Origin: Parvibaculum sp.
Lineage (GTDB): Bacteria; Pseudomonadota; Alphaproteobacteria; Parvibaculales; Parvibaculaceae
Assembly: GCA_017642695.1 (NCBI GenBank)
Contig: JAEPQD010000001.1
Span: forward strand, 2,330,316-2,394,315
DNA: 64,000 nt
Direction: 5' to 3'
Part shown: piece after piece, positions 32,483 through 40,246 of the stretch
Layout: each line of letters begins with the position of its first letter
Position numbering within the stretch: the stretch's first letter is position 1
The notes under the pieces: model-generated
What the model was told of the DNA's origin: nothing
Databases searched by the model: none
The model's input: only the letters and a program-made list of their open reading frames with translations
Position numbers and translations under genes: made by a program

Positions 32483-33001
32483 TTAACTCCGCTTTGCGAT
32501 GTTTTCGAGTGTCTGCAAATGGGCGCGAAGTTCCCCGGCTTTCTTCGCAAGGCCGGGCCGGGGCAATTCGCCGTTGGCCTCTGCCGTGTCGGAGATCCGG
32601 CAGAGGAGATCGACATGGCGGCGGACAATCGCCAAGGCTTCGCGAATTTCGTGCTCGGCTTTCTCGACGACGGGCTCGACTTCCGCGCGCCACATCGGGC
32701 CGAATTTCTTGCGGGCACGCGCGACGGCGGCCCGGGCGTCAGCCAACGTTGCCGTGGCGGCGTCTAGCTGTCGCTGCACCGCCTGAATCTCTGCCGGAAG
32801 ATGCGAGCCGCTGCGGTCGCGTGCTGCCAAGAGTTCATGGTAACGGGCTTCAATTTCGGCACGAGCCTTGCGGGCCGCGCGGCTTTCCGCTTCGGCTTCC
32901 AAAAGAAAGCGCGGCTTTTCGGGCATCGCGGCGGATTCTTCGGATACAGGGGCAGGGTCGGGAGCGTTCTTGAGCAAGCGGGCCAACATTGCAAAATCCA
33001 T
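32483..33001 (-). CDS. Coiled-coil hypothetical protein, 172 aa
   Basis: A highly charged helical protein, starting MDFAMLARLLKNAPDPAP. From about residue 30 onward it shows heptad-like Ala/Leu/Glu/Arg patterns (EAESRAARKARAEIEARYHEL, IQAVQRQLDAATATLADARA). It has no membrane span. Size, composition and position directly upstream of a ClpP-like protease recall phage scaffold or protease-substrate proteins, but I see no diagnostic motif. Position and overlap pattern make it a genuine gene of the element operon. Confidence 0.6.
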   Translation of the reverse strand: MDFAMLARLLKNAPDPAPVSEESAAMPEKPRFLLEAEAESRAARKARAEIEARYHELLAARDRSGSHLPAEIQAVQRQLDAATATLADARAAVARARKKFGPMWRAEVEPVVEKAEHEIREALAIVRRHVDLLCRISDTAEANGELPRPGLAKKAGELRAHLQTLENIAKRS

Positions 33002-33078
33002 TCGGTTCGGGTGGCGACGGGGGCATCATCGGCGCCGGTCGTCGGCAATCGCCACGGCTGAAAGTTGCGGACATGGCG

Positions 33079-33534
33079 CTACCAGGCGGGGCGCAAGATA
33101 TCCTGCGTTTGCCGGACGCCGGGCCATGACGCGCCGCGCTTCGTCGCAGGCGCCCAAGCCAGAATTTGTTTCAGACGATCCGCCAGCGCCGCCCGCTCGT
33201 CACGTTCGAGCATGGCGTAAGTCCGCCCGACGAGCGGATCGCCCTTCGCCACCGCAGATCCGGCGAACGAAATAATTTTGGCAGCGCCGTGGGGCGTGAG
33301 GTCAGGAACGCGGCCTGCGAGCCAAAGCGCCAGGCGGCGGATTTCCTCGTCTCGCAATGAGCGGGCGAGGGCGCGAGGAATGTCCTTCGGCACCGCAGCG
33401 AGCAAAATTCGGATCGCCTGCTCGTCCCCGGCCTGTGCTCGTGCCATGAGCTTGTCGCGCATGACACAGGCAAATATCTCGCCGTATCCGTCCGGGAGTT
33501 TTCCCGCCGGCGGGAAGTTCTGGCTTTCGGTCAT
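33079..33534 (-). CDS. Hypothetical protein, 151 aa
   Basis: A mostly helical soluble protein. IFACVMRDKLMARAQAGDEQAIRILLAAVPKD resembles the short helical-repeat opening of phage replication-associated unknown proteins, though no family can be named. The C-terminal part (WAPATKRGASWPG) is basic. The start overlaps the stop of the 86-residue gene by 4 bp as ATGA, so the two are coupled. It lies downstream of the helicase gene in the same orientation. Confidence 0.55.
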   Translation of the reverse strand: MTESQNFPPAGKLPDGYGEIFACVMRDKLMARAQAGDEQAIRILLAAVPKDIPRALARSLRDEEIRRLALWLAGRVPDLTPHGAAKIISFAGSAVAKGDPLVGRTYAMLERDERAALADRLKQILAWAPATKRGASWPGVRQTQDILRPAW

Positions 33535-33791
33535 TGTTCGCGCCCCTCAACCCGGACAAAGCAAAAGCCGACTTCGCCGCGCGCTCGATGCGCGACGTAT
33601 TCGCCGGTTAGAACGTCACCGCTCGGAAGCACGCCAGCCCTGGCGAAGATCGCGAGAATTTCGTCTCGGGCTCGCCGGTCAAGACACGGCAATCGGAGGC
33701 CACTCGCGAACTGCAGCGTTAGCGCGCCATCGGACGAGATAGACATGCCGATGATTTCCGCCGGTTCCGCCGGTTGCTCAAGGTCGATCAT
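33531..33791 (-). CDS. Hypothetical protein, 86 aa
   Basis: An 86-residue acidic protein, starting MIDLEQPAEPAEIIGMSIS, with a strong GGGAGAAAGGAAAA upstream. Predicted beta-rich with a short central helix (DRRARDEILAIFARAG). It is the first gene after the iteron cluster and is coupled to the 151-residue gene through ATGA. Function unknown. Its transcription may start inside or across the repeat array. Confidence 0.55.
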   Translation of the reverse strand: MIDLEQPAEPAEIIGMSISSDGALTLQFASGLRLPCLDRRARDEILAIFARAGVLPSGDVLTGEYVAHRARGEVGFCFVRVEGREQ

Positions 33792-33831
33792 CCGTTTTCC
33801 TTTCTCCCATCGCCACGTTCGTCGCCACGAG

Positions 33832-33932
33832 CGTCACACCCGTCACACCCCTAAAGGGGTGTGTGACGGTATGTGACGTGTGACGGGGCGTCACTGTGAC
33901 GGGCATGTGACGGGGCGTGACACTATGTGACG
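33832..33932. repeat. GTGACG iteron-like array with hairpin, candidate replication origin
   Basis: Within about 100 bp the hexamer GTGACG or its complement occurs nine times (33832, 33841, 33863, 33873, 33880, 33889, 33896, 33907, 33927), plus a GTGACA at 33917. At 33841-33868 there is a stem-loop, CACACCCC-TAAA-GGGGTGTG with CGTCA/TGACG outer arms. The array lies at the 3' end of the RepA-like helicase gene, whose last codons it includes. Such arrays bind replication initiators or repressors. Repeat spacing is irregular, so an operator cluster is the alternative. Confidence 0.65.
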
Positions 33933-35047
33933 GTCCAGACATTTTCCCCCCAAACCCCAATGAAACCGCGCTCTTTTAGCGTCACAATAATTCGCCGCAT
34001 TTGCTCGCGCGGATTGCCTTCGGCGTTGATAATCCCGCCCAGCTCAAGGTGCGTTCGGAACATCGTCTTTGTGACGGTAGAAACGCCTGCGGGAATGTGA
34101 TTGGAGGCGGGAGCGGGCTGGCCCTGTTCGGCGATTGCGCGCCTGAGACATTCCAGCCCGGCCGATGCGGTTTCCGGTAGCTTCCTCTTTGATGGGGTGG
34201 GCGCAGAGTCGTCGCCCTTGATCGGAACGAGCGATGTAACGGGATCGCCGTCATCGTCATGCCCCAGTTCAACGGAAACCATGTCCACGTTGAGGCTTAG
34301 CCCGGCGTCGCCATCCTTCTGCTTGTGCAGCACGATTTCGGCGGACAGATCCCCCCGCTTCCTCGTTTCGATCTCGAAATCGACCGCGCCGCGCAGCAAA
34401 GAATGCCCCCGCGCACCATTGGCTTGATCCTTGCCGCTATGATGCACAGCCAAGACAGTTGCACCGGTCGTCTCGCGTATGCGTTCCGCAGCCATGACGA
34501 GTCGGCCCATGTCGCCGCTGTCGTTTTCATTCCCGCCCGCCAGAGCGCGGCTTAGCGTGTCGATTACGATGATGTCGGGAGGCGTGCCGTTCTCTCCCAT
34601 AAAGCGCGCTTCCGCGATAACCCTGTCGACACTTTCAGCAAGGGGGAGCGCAGAGGTCACTAGTCGAAACCGCCGTCCCGCCTCTTCGTCCTGTTCGATA
34701 GCGTGGTAATCCTGCCATGCTGCAATGCGCCTGCGGATGCCGGTGCCGCCCTCGAGCGCCAGATAAAGGCTGGCAGCGGTATTCTGTCGCGAGCCCATAA
34801 AACTCTTGGAGTGCGCAAGAGACAGACAGGCCGAAAGCACGACAAACGACTTGAAAGAGCCGGGCGCGCCGTACACGACTCCAAGCGAGCCTTTAGGAAT
34901 CCAGCCCTTCCATAGCCAATCGACCGGCTCAATCGCACCGATTTCGTAAAGCCATCGGCCCGCAAGCGGGGATCCGTCTTGTTGCTTCGATCCGAAGGCC
35001 GGGGCCTTGTCCGCTAGCGCAATGATTGGTTCTTTGTCACCTCGCAT
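33923..35047 (-). CDS. RepA-like replicative helicase (RecA-fold ATPase)
   Basis: A 374-residue hexameric-helicase-type ATPase. Walker A is GAPGSFKS (residues 60-67), Walker B is IIVIDTLSRALAGG, and the sensor region is TGATVLAVHHSGKD; the opening WLWKGWIPKGSLGVVYG is typical of plasmid RepA/phage helicases. The C-terminal 80 residues form a winged-helix-like tail (TMFRTHLELGGII). Start at ATG 35047, overlapping the primase stop by 11 bp, so both are co-translated. With the primase it would replicate the element. It is followed by the iteron array. Confidence 0.88.
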   Translation of the reverse strand: MRGDKEPIIALADKAPAFGSKQQDGSPLAGRWLYEIGAIEPVDWLWKGWIPKGSLGVVYGAPGSFKSFVVLSACLSLAHSKSFMGSRQNTAASLYLALEGGTGIRRRIAAWQDYHAIEQDEEAGRRFRLVTSALPLAESVDRVIAEARFMGENGTPPDIIVIDTLSRALAGGNENDSGDMGRLVMAAERIRETTGATVLAVHHSGKDQANGARGHSLLRGAVDFEIETRKRGDLSAEIVLHKQKDGDAGLSLNVDMVSVELGHDDDGDPVTSLVPIKGDDSAPTPSKRKLPETASAGLECLRRAIAEQGQPAPASNHIPAGVSTVTKTMFRTHLELGGIINAEGNPREQMRRIIVTLKERGFIGVWGENVWTVT

Positions 35048-35912
35048 TGCGGGCCTCGCTGAAATAGTCGGCCCAATCGGCGCCCGCTCGGGGCGCGGTA
35101 ACAACTCTGCATTCAGCGTTGGCCGCCGTCCATTGCTCTGCACACTGATTAGCAGCTCTCGTGCCTGCGTCGTCGGCATCCGCGAATATGGTCAAGGCGT
35201 CGACGCCGGGGAGAACTGGCAGGCGCGCAATGCCGCCAGCGGAAAGACAGGCCCAAATCGGTCGCCAGCCGCTTTGCTCTACCGCCAGCGCCGTTTCGAT
35301 GCCTTCCGCGATTCCCAAGCCTTCCGACACGGCGTCGTCGGGCGAAAGCCTCACGACGCCGGCCGGGCCAAGCATTTTGCGTCCGATCTTCTCGCCCTCG
35401 CGCGTCAGTGCGGTTCGGTGAATGCCCAACGGCTTCGCGGTGCGCGGGTCAGTCATGAGCGCGATGACGCAGGACAGGCGCTCGCCCTGTCCGAACGGGC
35501 AGGACGGATGAAAGCGAAGCGCGGCAGAAGTCGGGCGGGCCAAGCCGCGCCGCGCGAAGTACCGCAAGGCTGTATCGCCTAGCGGTTCCGCTTGCCGCCA
35601 CAACTCGACCGCGCGCGAAGTTCTGTCATCCGGTTCTTGCGGCTTGCGCTCAGGCGGCACGGCGCGCCGTTCGGGCGGAAGCGAGTTGCGATAGAGATGC
35701 GATGATTCGAGCCCCAGTCTTTCGCGCACAAAGTCGCGGCAAGCGCGCCAGTCGTCATCCGCGAAGGAATGCACGATCACGCCGCCCGCGCCGTCGGGGC
35801 GCACAGCAAGACTGCGATCATTTTTCGAGTGACCAGGACCGGGGGCGAGTATTTGCCCGGCGGCGATTTCACCGCCCAGGGCTGCGGCCCATGTTTTGAG
35901 ATTGCCAGTCAT
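35037..35912 (-). CDS. Toprim-domain primase
   Basis: A 291-residue protein. An N-terminal region (ILAPGPGHSKNDRSLAV) resembles the template-binding part seen in plasmid and phage primases. The Toprim domain carries EGIETALAVEQSGW for the conserved Glu and LTIFADADDAG for the DxD metal motif. I chose ATG 35912 over 35930. It lies directly upstream of the helicase gene, giving the primase-helicase pair typical of satellites and small plasmids. Activity is inferred from the motifs. Confidence 0.88.
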   Translation of the reverse strand: MTGNLKTWAAALGGEIAAGQILAPGPGHSKNDRSLAVRPDGAGGVIVHSFADDDWRACRDFVRERLGLESSHLYRNSLPPERRAVPPERKPQEPDDRTSRAVELWRQAEPLGDTALRYFARRGLARPTSAALRFHPSCPFGQGERLSCVIALMTDPRTAKPLGIHRTALTREGEKIGRKMLGPAGVVRLSPDDAVSEGLGIAEGIETALAVEQSGWRPIWACLSAGGIARLPVLPGVDALTIFADADDAGTRAANQCAEQWTAANAECRVVTAPRAGADWADYFSEARNAR

Positions 35913-36088
35913 CCTCGTGCCCCCGCCCAAACTGCGGCTTTCCGCCTTGCGTAGTGCAGCGGGAGCAAATCTTGATTTCGAGGCCGGGTAGGGTTAGCCT
36001 GCGAGAAATCCAGCGCCCACAGCTGATTTCTCCGAAGCCCGCTTGCCGTGTCCTCGGCAGCGGGCTTCTCCGCTATCTGCACTCGCAT

Positions 36089-36298
36089 TCACGCCGCCTT
36101 GCCGTCTCGTTCGGCGATGCGATCTTGCTGCCAAGCGGCAACTTCAGAGCCAAGCCAGGCGATCGCCGTCCCGCCGTTGATGTTTACGGGTTTGGGAAAG
36201 CGGGGAGGCGTTTCGGCCATGAGCCGATAGATGGTCGACCGACCTAAGCCAGTTGCCTTCTTGACGTCATCGAGCCGGAGAAATGTATCTACGTGCAT
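36089..36298 (-). CDS. AlpA-family regulator/excisionase
   Basis: A 69-residue protein with a winged helix-turn-helix of the AlpA/MerR-like type: FLRLDDVKKATGLGRSTIYRLM, then FPKPVNINGGTAIAWLGSEVAAW. In P4 and other satellites AlpA-type proteins activate integrase or excision. The start is ATG 36298 (MHVDTFLRL), 9 bases after an AAAGGA ribosome-binding site that is itself in a hairpin. It lies downstream of the 240-residue gene and upstream of the primase gene. Confidence 0.88.
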   Translation of the reverse strand: MHVDTFLRLDDVKKATGLGRSTIYRLMAETPPRFPKPVNINGGTAIAWLGSEVAAWQQDRIAERDGKAA

Positions 36299-36304
36299 TG
36301 CATG

Positions 36305-36335
36305 TCCTTTGGGTTGTGTTGGGACGCCCAAAGGA
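36305..36335 (-). promoter_or_regulatory. Leader hairpin covering the alpA ribosome-binding site
   Basis: TCCTTTGGG and CCCAAAGGA form a perfect 9-bp inverted repeat separated by 13 bases, seven bases upstream of the alpA ATG on the minus strand. The arm nearest the start contains the likely Shine-Dalgarno AAAGGA. In mRNA the stem would hide the ribosome-binding site. A dyad-symmetric operator is the alternative reading. Confidence 0.6.
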
Positions 36336-36394
36336 TGCTCAAAGCTGGCAACCCAGTCTTTTCCCGAATGCAGAGTTCGAATTGGGAACAGTGG

Positions 36395-37117
36395 CTAGTT
36401 TGCAAGTGGCGCCGGAATCGCCAAGGCGACGCCGGGCAACTGCAAATACGACGGAACAGAAATAGAGTTTCCGGGCGTGAGTATCGTTTCCCTTCGCCGT
36501 TTCATCCGCGCGATCTCACCCCAAATTCGATATTCGTCGGCAAGCGCGAGAAACAGGCCTAGGTCACGTGGGAGACAAGGGAGCCTTTCGTTTGCACCAT
36601 TGTCGACCAATGCAGCCCCTTGTGCATCTGTCAGTGTCAGATAGGCCGCCCAGAAGGTCGCGACCTTGCGATATTTCGGCCAGATGCTGTTATTGATTGT
36701 CTTGGCGGAAATTCTTGGGCCCATCGAACGCCAGAAGTTTTTGCCGATTTGCGCAATCAGCGGTCCCAATGTGGCGGAGCCTTCCGCCTCATCGGGCGAG
36801 TGAACAACATGGCGCAGCATTGCCCCCGCTATCATGCCGTGCGTATATGCCCGCAGCACCTTCTCCTGATAATCCTCGACACGCGGAACGGATCGGACGA
36901 GTTCTAGGTATTCCCTTCGCTCGGCAGGGCTTGATGGTTGCGGATGATTGCCAGACTGAAGCGCTAAATCGATCGTTATCGCCTTCAAAGCCATCACGCG
37001 CATCGCCTCATCGTCTGGAAATAGCATTACAGAGCCAACGATGGCGACGTCATAAGCCGTAGGCTCGACCAAACAGTTTGCCCTCAATGGCAAGGCCTTT
37101 TCCGGCTCAGGCGACAT
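36395..37117 (-). CDS. Hypothetical protein, 240 aa
   Basis: A 240-residue soluble, mainly helical protein. FPDDEAMRVMALKAITIDLAL and the later YLTLTDAQGAALVDNG show no motif I can name. The start overlaps the integrase stop by 11 bp, so it is translated with it, and it precedes alpA. Position between integrase and AlpA suggests a role in the element's maintenance, but this is context only. Confidence 0.6.
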   Translation of the reverse strand: MSPEPEKALPLRANCLVEPTAYDVAIVGSVMLFPDDEAMRVMALKAITIDLALQSGNHPQPSSPAERREYLELVRSVPRVEDYQEKVLRAYTHGMIAGAMLRHVVHSPDEAEGSATLGPLIAQIGKNFWRSMGPRISAKTINNSIWPKYRKVATFWAAYLTLTDAQGAALVDNGANERLPCLPRDLGLFLALADEYRIWGEIARMKRRRETILTPGNSISVPSYLQLPGVALAIPAPLAN

Positions 37118-38372
37118 TTCCCCGCCTCAGTTTCCTGTCTTTTTGTTGCCGCAAGGGGACAATTGCGCCGTCTGCGCGACGCGCCGAAGAGCAATAGGTG
37201 GCCCAGGCTTCCGCAAGCCGTCGCCGTTTCTCAAACAGATCGCCCCGGCGATATGCAGCCTCGACCTTGTCGCCAACAGCGTGGGCCAAGGCCATCTCAG
37301 CGACTTCGGCCGGGAAGGCGGTTTGCTCCGCCGCCCAATCGCGAAAAGTCGATCGGAAGCCGTGCACGGTCAAATCGTCTCGCCCCATACGCCGCAACGT
37401 CGCGAGCATCGTCATGTTTGAAAGCGCTTTGCCCTCCTTCGCGCCGGGAAATACGAAATCCCCGGTAGCATCGCGCGGCACGCTGCGGATGATCTCGACC
37501 GCGCGGGCGGAGAGCGGAACGCGATGTTCACGCCCACCTTTCATCCGCTCAGCCGGCACGGTCCACAAAGCGGCGTCGATGTCGAATTCGGGTAGCCGGG
37601 CGCCGATAGCCTCGCCGGTTCGCGATGCAGTTAGGATCGTGAATTCGAGACACAGCGCCCCAAGGTCGCCGCGCTTGCGCAAGTCGGCCATGAAGGCCGG
37701 CATTTCGGCGTAGGGCAGGGCTGCATGATGCCTCACGCGCGCCACTTTGCTCCGCGCGGGCAATAAGGCCTCCAAATGACCCTTCCATCGGGCCGGGTTA
37801 TCCCCCGTTCGATGGCCCCGCGCCGCTGCCCAATCGAGAACGGCCTCGATTCGTCCCCGCACACGTCCGGCCGTCTCTGGCTTCGCACTCCAAATCGGCT
37901 CGAGGCACTTCAATACGAGCGCCACGTCGACTGTTGCAACGGGAAGCGCGCCGATTGTCGGGTAGGCATATGTCTCGAGCGTCGCCCCCCATTGATCGGC
38001 ATGCTTCGCGCTCTTCCATCCGGGGCGGTGCGCATCGATGTATGCAGACGCCGCCGCCCGGAACGTCATAGCGCGCGCTGCCTCGGCTTTCGCAGCTCCC
38101 CGCCGTGCCTCGCGCGCCGCTATGGGGTCGATCCCCTCAGAAAGCGCCTTGCGGGCCTCACGCGCTCGCTCGCGGGCTTCGGCAAGTGTCACAGTGGAGA
38201 CCGAACCCAAGCCCATTTCGCGAGCTTTGCCGTCTCGCATGAAACGAAAGAGCCACGACCGGGATCCGCCCGCCGCGACCTGTAGCCATAGGCCTCCGCC
38301 GTCGCCGTGCCGTCCCGGCGTCGTCAGTCTCGTGACTTTGGTCGCGCTCAGCTTGTGTATGGCTCGCGCCAT
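37107..38372 (-). CDS. Tyrosine-type site-specific integrase
   Basis: A 421-residue phage integrase of the P4-like group with an N-terminal arm-binding domain (LSATKVTRLTTPGRHGDGGG). The catalytic residues are Arg251 in TASRTGEAIG, His337 and Arg340 in VHGFRSTFRDWA, His364 in ALAHAVGD and Tyr374 in AYRRGD. Start is set at ATG 38372 (MARAIHKL), not the longer 38489 frame. It lies about 165 bp from the distal attachment core, pointing away from it. It would insert and, with AlpA, remove the element at tRNA-Ser. Confidence 0.95.
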   Translation of the reverse strand: MARAIHKLSATKVTRLTTPGRHGDGGGLWLQVAAGGSRSWLFRFMRDGKAREMGLGSVSTVTLAEARERAREARKALSEGIDPIAAREARRGAAKAEAARAMTFRAAASAYIDAHRPGWKSAKHADQWGATLETYAYPTIGALPVATVDVALVLKCLEPIWSAKPETAGRVRGRIEAVLDWAAARGHRTGDNPARWKGHLEALLPARSKVARVRHHAALPYAEMPAFMADLRKRGDLGALCLEFTILTASRTGEAIGARLPEFDIDAALWTVPAERMKGGREHRVPLSARAVEIIRSVPRDATGDFVFPGAKEGKALSNMTMLATLRRMGRDDLTVHGFRSTFRDWAAEQTAFPAEVAEMALAHAVGDKVEAAYRRGDLFEKRRRLAEAWATYCSSARRADGAIVPLRQQKDRKLRRGNVA

Positions 38373-38536
38373 GATCTTCGTCCGCCCAATTGCTCTACCC
38401 ACAAACCCACCCCCAAAACGGGGCGGGAAACGATGGGACACGATTAGACAGATTGGGATTAGGAAAGTCGAGAAGTTGTTGCAGCACAAGAAGTTTTGGG
38501 ACGGCTTGGGAACGGATGGGACCCTCTAGAAACGGA

Positions 38537-38551
38537 CACCCCTTCCGCCAG
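38537..38551 (+). repeat. Right attachment site core (attR)
   Basis: An exact second copy of the 15-mer at the tRNA-Ser 3' end, located just outside the integrase gene. It matches the final bases of the tRNA but has no tRNA body before it. Confidence 0.85.
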
Positions 38552-38682
38552 CGTTGTTCTGCGACAATGTGGTTTCGTAGCTCCACGGAACGCATCCGGC
38601 CGTCTCCCGTCATACGCTTTCTGGCCCACCTTGATATTTTGACATCAAAAGTGTCATTATATTGAAAATGAGGAGGGGGCCG

Positions 38683-39324
38683 ATGGACGCACTGTGGGAA
38701 CTGGGATTCTGGGTATGGGGTGTCGCACTTCTAGCGACGGCGAGCTTCCTCGGCTGGTATGTCAACTGGCGTGGCGCTCTTACACCCGGAGAAATTGAAC
38801 GATTTCTCGGAGAGTTCGAGACAGGCCAGACCAGCAGTCGCAACGATCTGACGGTTCTCAGGAAATTCCTCGAGGCCGACGACGGCCGCGAGTTCTTGAT
38901 GCTGAACCTCGTGAAGACCGTGAGGGAGGCGCCAGATCCGGTTACTGGGACAATGACACCAGGACCTGAGCTTCTCGACAAATACACCAGTGTCTTCATG
39001 CGGGCCCTTTTCGCAAAGGGTGGGCACCCCGCCATGGCTGCGCGGAAGATTGGCGGCTATGTCGATGCGTGGAACACCCCTCCGGATCCCGGATGGCAGA
39101 TCGTCGGTTTCATGCGCTACCGCAGCAGGCGCGACATGATGAAACTCGTGATCGATCCGCGTTTCCTGCCGGCCCACGATTTCAAGTTCGCGGCGATGGC
39201 GGAAACCTTCTCGTTCCCGACACATCCGGTCATCAGGACCTACGCAACGCCCGCCGTCTGGGTGCCGCTTCTGTTCGCGTTCGGCGCGGCCATATCGCAG
39301 ATTGCGCTGCTTGTGTCGGCCTGA
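38683..39324 (+). CDS. Membrane-anchored hypothetical protein, first gene of the dehalogenase operon
   Basis: A 213-residue protein starting at ATG 38683 after a strong GAGGAGGGGG. Membrane spans lie at about residues 8-28 (GFWVWGVALLATASFLGWYV) and near the C-terminus (VWVPLLFAFGAAISQIALLV). The domain between has FLMLNLVKTV and RYRSRRDMMKLV, like the ferredoxin-like DUF1330/EthD-type folds, but this is a weak match. It is 16 bp upstream of the dehalogenase gene. An AT-rich promoter region precedes it. Confidence 0.65.
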   Translation: MDALWELGFWVWGVALLATASFLGWYVNWRGALTPGEIERFLGEFETGQTSSRNDLTVLRKFLEADDGREFLMLNLVKTVREAPDPVTGTMTPGPELLDKYTSVFMRALFAKGGHPAMAARKIGGYVDAWNTPPDPGWQIVGFMRYRSRRDMMKLVIDPRFLPAHDFKFAAMAETFSFPTHPVIRTYATPAVWVPLLFAFGAAISQIALLVSA

Positions 39325-39340
39325 CGGAGAGATCGAAACC

Positions 39341-40246
39341 ATGAAAATCATGCGAACCCCTGAAGAGTGCTTCGCCAATTTGCCGGGTTATGACTTTGAA
39401 CCGCACTACGTCGAAATTCACGACGACGACGGAACGCCGATCCGGATCCATCATGTCGATGAGGGGCCGCAGGATGCCGCGCCGATCCTTCTCATGCACG
39501 GCAATCCAACATGGGCCTATCTCTATCGAAATATGATCCCCGGCCTTGTAGACGCCGGGCATCGCGTGATCGCGGTCGATCTCATTGGTTGTGGGCGCTC
39601 GGATAAGCCGGCTACTCGCGACGACTATACGCTCGCGCGCCACTACGATTGGATGTCGAAATGGCTGACTACCATGGATCTACGTGACGTCACGCTCTTT
39701 TGTCAGGACTGGGGCGGAACGATCGGCCTCTATCTCGTTGCAACGTTCCCTGAGAGATTTTCCCGCGTCGTCGCGTCGAATACGGGATTGCCTCTCGGCG
39801 AAGGCGAAAGCGAGTTCATGAAGATGTGGGTCGGCATGATGCGCGAGGCTGATGCTTTTCCTTGGGACATGTTTGCGCAAGGGATGAGCGCGAACCTCTC
39901 GGAAGACGAGATCGCAGCCTATCGCGCGCCGTTTCCCTCGGCCGAATATGAGGCGGGCATTCTGCGCTTTCCTCTCCTGATTGCCGTGCAGCCCGACAAC
40001 CCGGGTGCGCCGCTCAACCGGGCAGCATGGGAAAAGCTGAAGAAGTTCGACAAGCCATTCCTCACGATCTTCGGTGCGCTCGATCCGGTATCCAGGGGAT
40101 GGGACAAGCGCGCGCAGGCGGATATTCCAGGCGCGAAAGAGCAGAACCATGAAATGATCGATCACGCCAATCACTTCATCCAGGAAGATGCGCCGGAAAT
40201 TCTCGTGGAGAAGATCAACGCCTTTATCGGCGGAGCCCATTCATGA
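39341..40246 (+). CDS. Haloalkane dehalogenase, subfamily HLD-I
   Basis: A 301-residue alpha/beta-hydrolase closely following DhlA. The oxyanion segment is LLMHGNPTWAYLYRNMIP. The nucleophile Asp123 is in FCQDWGG, with the halide-stabilising Trp124 next to it. A second tryptophan, Trp175 (DAFPWDMF), corresponds to DhlA Trp175, the acid Asp248 is in FGALDP, and the base His278 is in DHANHFIQED. Such enzymes split carbon-halogen bonds to alcohol and halide. It overlaps the next gene as ATGA. A related epoxide hydrolase is less likely, because the nucleophile-Trp pair is kept. Confidence 0.9.
   Translation: MKIMRTPEECFANLPGYDFEPHYVEIHDDDGTPIRIHHVDEGPQDAAPILLMHGNPTWAYLYRNMIPGLVDAGHRVIAVDLIGCGRSDKPATRDDYTLARHYDWMSKWLTTMDLRDVTLFCQDWGGTIGLYLVATFPERFSRVVASNTGLPLGEGESEFMKMWVGMMREADAFPWDMFAQGMSANLSEDEIAAYRAPFPSAEYEAGILRFPLLIAVQPDNPGAPLNRAAWEKLKKFDKPFLTIFGALDPVSRGWDKRAQADIPGAKEQNHEMIDHANHFIQEDAPEILVEKINAFIGGAHS

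Larger units (their letters stand above)
23067..38551. mobile_element. 15.5-kb integrated element at tRNA-Ser, satellite-like
   Basis: The element is bounded by a 15-bp direct repeat of the tRNA-Ser 3' end, with the integrase next to the distal copy. Most genes between 31 and 38.4 kb are on the minus strand and closely packed or overlapping: integrase, unknown, AlpA, Toprim primase, RepA-like helicase, small proteins, coiled coil, ClpP-like. The left third carries separately transcribed cargo. There is a full-length tail fibre, but no terminase, portal, capsid, tail tube, baseplate or lysis gene. This favours a phage satellite or a severely deleted prophage. An RHH gene and an S24-type gene diverge at about 27.9 kb, where a lysogeny switch would be expected. 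Confidence 0.88.

Noticed and set aside
33832..33932. CRISPR array
   Set aside because: The repeated unit is only six bases, in both orientations and with irregular 1-17 base gaps; there are no uniform spacers or cas genes.
33778..33960. Minus-strand frame of 60 codons across the iterons
   Set aside because: Its translation is simply the repeated hexamer (VTPRH-type runs) and it overlaps both the helicase end and the next gene start.
38541..38551. Part of a second tRNA gene
   Set aside because: Only the last bases of the tRNA-Ser 3' end are present, with no tRNA arms before it; it is the distal attachment core.
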